The translations under genes and the position numbers were made by a program. A model generated the notes under the pieces. It was not told the DNA's origin and did not search any database. It saw nothing but the letters and a program-made list of their open reading frames with translations. Shown here piece by piece: positions 14,675 to 18,468 of a stretch of 18,468 bases of DNA (within the stretch, counting starts at the first letter, position 1; every line of letters starts with the position of its first letter). This DNA comes from CAVSWN01 sp046728115 (GTDB taxonomy: Bacteria > Acidobacteriota > Vicinamibacteria > Vicinamibacterales > CAVVIG01): assembly GCA_046728115.1 (NCBI GenBank), contig JBKPDW010000055.1, forward strand, positions 1 to 18,468, read 5' to 3'.

Positions 14675-16110
14675 CTCCGCCCCGTCTCCCAGATGTAGAT
14701 CAGCGCGCCGGCGAGCAGCACGGTGATGAAGATGAGCGAGAGCTTCGCATACAACATGCCCTGTGCGGTTTCGTCGGGATAGCTGGCATAGCGACGCGGC
14801 ACGCCCGCGACACCGGCGAGATAGAACATCAGCAGAAAACCGTAGCCGCCGATCGCAACCGTCGTCACGATCGCGCGCGTGACCTTCAGCGTTTCGGCCA
14901 TGCGCGACAGTTGGGTCGAGAGGTGAAAGACGGCGCCGAGGATCATCAGCATCACGCCCATCACGTAGTATGTGTGGAAGTGCGCCGGGACCCACAGCGT
15001 GTTGTGGAAGCGGCTATTCACCATCACCGTCGAATCGATGACCGCGGCAACGCCCCCAATCGCCCATCCCATGACGCCGAGGTACAGCATCAGTGACGGC
15101 AGTTTCCATCGCATCTCCGCGCCGTATACGAGGACGAGCGTGCTGAAGATCGTCACGACAGCCGCCGGCACGGAGATGAGATACGAGGCCAGCTGACCGG
15201 TAATCTGCAGCCATTCAGGTTGCGCGAAGTCCATGTAGAGATGATGCAGATACGCGAACATGACCAGCAACAGCACGAGGTTCCAGGACGCTGCCACCAG
15301 GGCGTTGGTCTTCCAGGGCCGCCCCGTGTAGGCCGGCATGATTTCGTACACCATCGCGACGCCGAAGTACATCGTGATGTTGACGAGCATGTGTCCGAAG
15401 TAGAACGTCAGGTTCTTGATGAGCAACGCGTCGTTCGTGAACCCGGTCGTGAACTGTTCCAGTGCCACGAGCACGAGGATGACGACGGCCGCAACAAGAC
15501 CGGCGAGTACGCCGATGAAGCTCACGGTCGAGATGATGACGATCGGCGGCACTTCCGGGGAGCCGCTGCCGCGCAAATACTGCCAGCCAAGCGCGTCCGA
15601 CAAACGGTAGCGTCGCGCGATTGCCCAAAGGAGATCACCGGCCCACAGCGTCCAGCCCACGCCCATGATGGCCAGGGCGGCGAAAAGCGACGCCGTCGCC
15701 CACGATGGCCACGTGCCGCCCGAATGGAATGGCAGCGGATAGAGGAAATACCAGCCGACGCCAAGCCGTCCGACCATCGTCGCCGCAAGGAGGAGCAGCA
15801 CGCCGACCAGCGTTGCGCCAAAGGCGATCCAGGAGACGACGAGAGTGGGCCGCACGTAACTCGCCAGAAGGACGCTGATGCCGGCCATGCCGGCCACGAA
15901 CCAGAGACCCACCATCCCCAGACCGTGCAGCGTCATGACCGCGTAAAACCACTCCGGCGGCACGGCGCTGAAGAAGCCGGCTTGCAGAATCCGCATCAGG
16001 AACCCGAGGACGGCGAGAATCGGAAACAAGACCAGAGCGGTGAGCACCCACGTCAGCGTCAGCCGTGTCAGGCGCGGCATGTATGGGTCGGAAGCCGCCA
16101 CTTGTGTCAT
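14650..16110 (-). CDS. Heme-copper oxidase subunit I of an alternative (non-A-type) oxidase
   Basis: 486 residues. ATG at 16110 is preferred over the GTG at 16116 because GGAGGAG sits five bases before the ATG. Twelve or more membrane helices. Metal ligands are in place: His62 (TLHG) and His379 for the low-spin heme, His377 (PAHFH) for the high-spin heme, and His240 (FGHMLVN), His289 and His290 (YLHHLYMD) for CuB. The protein reduces O2 to water in the inner membrane and pumps protons. The sequence resembles 'cbb3-type/b(o/a)3-type' proteins of acidobacteria and related groups rather than mitochondrial-type CoxA: it is short and lacks the HPEVY motif. At the position of the cross-linked tyrosine (His240+4) there is Asn244. 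It lies between coxB (20 bp) and SCO (25-bp overlap). Subunit III is absent. Confidence 0.9.
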   Translation of the reverse strand: MTQVAASDPYMPRLTRLTLTWVLTALVLFPILAVLGFLMRILQAGFFSAVPPEWFYAVMTLHGLGMVGLWFVAGMAGISVLLASYVRPTLVVSWIAFGATLVGVLLLLAATMVGRLGVGWYFLYPLPFHSGGTWPSWATASLFAALAIMGVGWTLWAGDLLWAIARRYRLSDALGWQYLRGSGSPEVPPIVIISTVSFIGVLAGLVAAVVILVLVALEQFTTGFTNDALLIKNLTFYFGHMLVNITMYFGVAMVYEIMPAYTGRPWKTNALVAASWNLVLLLVMFAYLHHLYMDFAQPEWLQITGQLASYLISVPAAVVTIFSTLVLVYGAEMRWKLPSLMLYLGVMGWAIGGVAAVIDSTVMVNSRFHNTLWVPAHFHTYYVMGVMLMILGAVFHLSTQLSRMAETLKVTRAIVTTVAIGGYGFLLMFYLAGVAGVPRRYASYPDETAQGMLYAKLSLIFITVLLAGALIYIWETGRRCVRALAG

Positions 16111-16130
16111 ATGCACTCCTCCGGCCCGCT

Positions 16131-16682
16131 CTAGCGGACTTCGACGACGCCACGCATACGGTGGTGGCTCATCCCGCAGAATTCCAGGCAGAGCACGCTA
16201 TAGGTGCCCGGTCGATCGAACGTGACCCGAAGGCGATTCATGTACCCGGGCATCGCCTGCGTCTGCGCGACGAGATGGCCATCGGGCGCGTACAGGCTGA
16301 ACCCGTGATTCACGTCGAGTGTCGTGACACGGAATTCAATCTGGCTGCCGGCGGGCACCGTCACCGTTGGCGAGAAGGCGGCATCCCACGTGGCAAGAGT
16401 TGGGCCTGGTCCGTCGGTGAGCGACCAGGCGTACTGCTTGCCTACGGCGTGGACGATACGGTCGGGCGTGCGGGCTTCGACCGGGTAGGGTAGCTGCGGC
16501 AACGTGAGTACAAGGAAGATGACGAGGATCGCCGCCAACGATCCGAAGAAAAGGCCACGGAGTCGCGTAGCTCTCGCGTATTCGACGCTGCGTGGCTGGC
16601 GCGTGCTGATAGCGACACCTGCGAAGACAGCGACGATGATCATGGCCGACGCGACAAATACCGCGAACGGAGTTCGGAGCAT
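16131..16682 (-). CDS. Cytochrome c oxidase subunit II with CuA site
   Basis: 183 residues. The ATG at 16682 is preceded by GGAGGAG, the same strong ribosome site as coxA. Two membrane helices (~6-25 and ~44-62) are followed by a periplasmic cupredoxin domain. All CuA ligands are visible: His126 (VNHGF), then CLEFCGMSHHRM giving Cys165, Glu167, Cys169, His173 and Met176. It receives electrons from cytochrome c or a cupredoxin and passes them to subunit I. It is the first gene of the coxB-coxA-SCO unit, 20 bp from coxA. The domain is compact and has no fused heme c domain. The promoter should lie in 16683-16870. Confidence 0.93.
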   Translation of the reverse strand: MLRTPFAVFVASAMIIVAVFAGVAISTRQPRSVEYARATRLRGLFFGSLAAILVIFLVLTLPQLPYPVEARTPDRIVHAVGKQYAWSLTDGPGPTLATWDAAFSPTVTVPAGSQIEFRVTTLDVNHGFSLYAPDGHLVAQTQAMPGYMNRLRVTFDRPGTYSVLCLEFCGMSHHRMRGVVEVR

Positions 16683-16773
16683 GACTCCTCCGCTTCGTGA
16701 CTCAGCACGTTGCTCGACGATGTGCCGGGCGGCTGGCCGCGGCAGATGGACACTGAGTGTGAGTCGGATACTG

Positions 16774-16794
16774 GATCAACCAGACGGGTTGGTC
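16774..16794. repeat. Imperfect hairpin upstream of the oxidase operon
   Basis: GATCAACC (16774-16781), loop AGACG, GGTTGGTC (16787-16794): eight pairs with one G-T wobble. It lies ~90 bp upstream of coxB in the otherwise empty ~300-bp region 16683-17021. It could be an operator for the oxidase operon or a structural remnant; there is no T-tract. Confidence 0.3.
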
Positions 16795-17021
16795 AAGTCC
16801 GGACGGCGCGAGCCACCACGAAACCAGGCGTGTTCGAGAGTCGAGTCCTCCCTCAGTAACCTGGTTGCGGCGTGAGGGTGTATCGTTTCGCTGCCTGGGT
16901 CGTCGCGCCTCGAGGACAGGCGGCCAGTTCGCGGCGGATGCGCCGCGAGTCCGCAATCCTCCACCGCGCCGCCTGCCGGTCCGAACTCGCGCGCCAGGAG
17001 TTCAGCTTCATCTGCGTGCCG

Positions 17022-17416
17022 ATCATCTATTTTCTCGAGAAGTTCGCGCGCGAGCATGGGCGCCCCATCAAGCGCAACTCGACGCCCGCTATCGATATGC
17101 TTGCCAGCTACCTCTGGCCCGGCGACGTCCGCGAGCTCGAGAACACGATCGAGCGGGCCGTGCTGATATGCGATGGCGAGGTGATTCACGGCCATCATCT
17201 GCCGCCGTCGCTGCAAACGGCCGAGGCCTCTGGTACCGTTACACGAGTGTCGCTCAAGAACGCGGTCGTGGCGTACGAGAAGGATCTGATTCAGGACGAG
17301 CTGAAGACGACGAGAGGGAATCGGGCGAAGGCAGCGCGATACTCGACACGACCGAACGGATCATCAACTACAAGATACACGCCTACGAGATCGACGCGAA
17401 ACGGTTCGGAGCCTAG
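17022..17416 (+). pseudogene. Decayed sigma-54-dependent activator (NtrC/NifA type), C-terminal remnant
   Basis: Two frames are needed. Frame one (to 17339) gives FLEKFAREHGRPIKRNSTPAIDML, then the AAA+ sensor motif YLWPGDVRELENTIERAV and the GHHLPPSLQTAE linker, then the first part of the Fis-type helix-turn-helix up to TTRGNRAKAAR. A one-base loss at 17340-17341 shifts the rest, LDTTERIINYKIHAYEIDAKRF, into another frame ending at TAG 17416. The front of the AAA+ domain (Walker A, GAFTGA, Walker B) is missing. The 16865-17021 stretch may hold degraded AAA+ sequence, but I cannot align it. Intact relatives bind enhancers and hydrolyse ATP to open sigma-54 promoters. This copy cannot do so. 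The homology is strong, so decay seems recent. Confidence 0.8.
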
Positions 17417-17520
17417 TGCCATCCTCTGAGTTGACCTGGTTCGCCACGGCTTGGCGGTCTTTGCGTTCTTCTCAACGGTCGTACTGATCCGTCGTTGACG
17501 CTCCGCCGTCGCCACAGTCG

Positions 17521-17549
17521 AGCACACGGTTTGTGGCACGGCGTGTGCT
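17521..17549 (+). promoter_or_regulatory. Sigma-54 (-24/-12) promoter of csbD inside an inverted repeat
   Basis: TGGCACG (17534-17540), four bases, then GTGCT (17545-17549) match TGGCACG-N4-TTGCW at all but one position. The invariant GG (17535-17536) and GC (17547-17548) have the required 10 bases between them. Transcription would start near 17560, 30 bp before the csbD ATG. AGCACAC (17521-17527) and GTGTGCT (17543-17549) form a perfect 7-bp inverted repeat whose right arm coincides with the -12 element. Confidence 0.6.
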
Positions 17550-17589
17550 TCCTCGTCGTAAGTTGAGAAGTTGTGTTCAAGGGGGAGTT

Positions 17590-17793
17590 ATGAACCAGGA
17601 TACGTTGAAAGGCCAGTGGACTCAGTTGAAGGGAACGGTTCGCGAACAGTGGGGCAAGCTGACCAACGACGACATCGATCAGATTCAGGGGAGGAGCGAA
17701 CAGCTCATCGGGAAAATTCAGGAACGATACGGCATCGCGCGCGATGAAGCACAACGGCAGGTTGAGTCCTGGACACCGGCGAACCGGCCCTAA
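17590..17793 (+). CDS. CsbD-family stress protein
   Basis: 67 residues from the ATG at 17590, with AAGGGGG (17579-17585) as ribosome site; the open frame continues to 17533 but crosses the promoter. The sequence is a textbook CsbD domain: MNQDTLKGQWTQLKGTVREQ, WGKLTNDDIDQIQGRSEQL, GKIQERYGIARDEAQRQVESW. CsbD proteins are small, hydrophilic, helical, abundant proteins made under general stress or in stationary phase; their biochemical role is unknown. In Bacillus the gene follows sigma-B and in enterobacteria the relative yjbJ responds to RpoS, so the apparent sigma-54 promoter here is unusual. A terminator-like stem follows at 17818. Confidence 0.9.
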   Translation: MNQDTLKGQWTQLKGTVREQWGKLTNDDIDQIQGRSEQLIGKIQERYGIARDEAQRQVESWTPANRP

Positions 17794-17808
17794 GTCGACG
17801 ACCGAACG

Positions 17809-18468
17809 TCAACGTGGCCCGGCGTACGACAAGTACGCCGGGTTTGTCTGAACACACGGCACCACATCGAGGCCACGACTACCGGCGCTTTCTTCACGCT
17901 CCGTGATCACGGGCACCAGCCGGCCGTTCAGATCCAGCTCCAAGACGTGCCGTTCAGTTACCCACTGATCGCGACCAACTCTGCTGACTGATGTCATGGT
18001 CCGGTGGATGACTCGCAGCGGATCGCCAGGTGCAACGGGATTGCGGGCCTCCACCTCTTCGACCGTATAGCGGCCGCCATCGGCAGTGGCGGCTGTCGAT
18101 ACGTGCACTCGTTGGTTGAGTGCCAGCTGGCTGTTCGATCGAATGAATCCCTCTCCGTATTGAGAATACGTTTCGATCGTCACCTGCTCTGCTCCGTTCA
18201 CCTCGGATCGGCGCGTGACGCTCCGCTCAGCGATCACCAATGTTCCGCTCGTATCTGGGCGTCGAATCGTCTCTTCCTCCAGGCGTTCCGAAGAGCCGAT
18301 ACCGCGAATCTCCACGCTTCGTAGTTCGATGGGTTGCCATCGCCCGTTCACGTCGAAAACCAGTTGGGTAATGTCTTGCCGCATCACGGCCGGGTTGATC
18401 TGCCGCTCGGTGTGCTCCGTGCGCTCGCTTTCCCGGAGCGCGTCATTGATTCCCGGCAGCAGCAGGGT
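17809..18468 (-). CDS. Unrecognised repeat-containing protein, 3' part, running off the right edge
   Basis: The frame stays open from the GTG/ATG at 18387/18384 to the window end, reading (in order of translation) TLLLPGINDALRESER and TEHTERQINPA before it, so the true start lies outside. At least 219 residues are present. I do not recognise a characterised family. It is hydrophilic, charged and probably beta-rich, with repeating segments of the type D-V/L-N-G-R-W/L-x-P-V/I (FDVNGRWQPIELRSVEIR and LDLNGRLVPVITERE) and RxVTRRSEVNG, suggesting tandem ~60-70-residue modules. The visible 'LLLPG' at the edge could be the end of a signal peptide, but this cannot be judged. It is convergent with csbD, 15 bp apart, and its last codons overlap the csbD terminator. 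Confidence 0.6.
   Translation of the reverse strand, partial: TLLLPGINDALRESERTEHTERQINPAVMRQDITQLVFDVNGRWQPIELRSVEIRGIGSSERLEEETIRRPDTSGTLVIAERSVTRRSEVNGAEQVTIETYSQYGEGFIRSNSQLALNQRVHVSTAATADGGRYTVEEVEARNPVAPGDPLRVIHRTMTSVSRVGRDQWVTERHVLELDLNGRLVPVITEREESAGSRGLDVVPCVQTNPAYLSYAGPR
17818..17845 (+). terminator. Terminator-like stem-loop after csbD, inside the 3' end of the opposing gene
   Basis: CCCGGCGTAC (17818-17827), loop GACAA, GTACGCCGGG (17833-17842), then TTTG. The stem is a perfect 10 bp, but only three T follow. It begins 24 bp after the csbD stop codon. On the other strand the same bases encode the final residues of the opposing protein (SYAGPR), so it is dual-use DNA. Confidence 0.6.

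Noticed and set aside
14675..14995. N-terminal extension of the SCO protein to 14995
   Set aside because: This stretch encodes conserved coxA sequence in its own frame, and the SCO signal peptide begins at 14674.
16712..16726. Sigma-54-like GGCAC...GC upstream of coxB on the minus strand
   Set aside because: The GG and GC are separated by 11 bases instead of 10, and the flanking bases fit poorly.
1..18468. Complete defence or secondary-metabolite system
   Set aside because: The only defence-like gene is the STAND ATPase, which has no visible effector and no defence neighbours; there are no CRISPR repeats, restriction enzymes, transposases or synthase genes.

Overview
The window is GC-rich, densely coded bacterial chromosome. 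The gene mix points to an environmental Gram-negative, most likely an acidobacterium (Vicinamibacteria-like). It includes an RND adaptor, a membrane-anchored STAND ATPase with TPRs, a YVTN-type propeller, a Tat-exported amidohydrolase, an ECF sigma/zinc anti-sigma pair, an alternative heme-copper oxidase, sigma-54 elements and a CsbD protein. The taxonomic assignment is an inference from gene types; no marker gene is present. No tRNA, rRNA, CRISPR array, transposase or phage gene was seen.

Layout. 3-1450 (+): the 3' end of an RND efflux adaptor, then a secreted beta-propeller protein. 1563-9527 (-): five genes. From upstream to downstream these are an APC-type permease, a Tat-exported amidohydrolase (with a rho-independent terminator after it), a beta-CASP metallo-beta-lactamase nuclease, a LOG-family phosphoribohydrolase 16 bp behind it, and an 809-residue STAND ATPase carrying one membrane helix and two cysteine-paired Ig-like repeats. 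9704-10650 (-): a plastocyanin-like lipoprotein and, just upstream, a chimeric remnant joining half a metallophosphoesterase to the CuA tail of a cupredoxin. 10728-11974 (+): divergent ECF sigma factor and anti-sigma factor, overlapping by ATGA. 12187-13173 (+): zinc alcohol dehydrogenase with a palindrome upstream. 13514-13807 (+): DUF3175 protein. 13892-16682 (-): coxB-coxA-SCO operon of an alternative terminal oxidase. 17022-17416 (+): decayed sigma-54 activator. 17590-17793 (+): csbD behind a good sigma-54 promoter. 17809-18468 (-): 3' part of an unrecognised gene running off the right edge.

How the genes fit together. Copper is the recurring theme: oxidase CuA and CuB sites, a SCO copper chaperone, a blue-copper lipoprotein and a CuA fragment. 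The ECF/anti-sigma pair sits head-to-head with the cupredoxin locus and may control it. The most unusual points are: the metallophosphoesterase-CuA chimera; the oxidase subunit I that lacks tyrosine at both usual catalytic positions; the STAND ATPase with apparently periplasmic Ig repeats; and the sigma-54 promoter of csbD, embedded in an inverted repeat and next to a broken sigma-54 activator. I did not find a convincing complete new defence or biosynthetic system.
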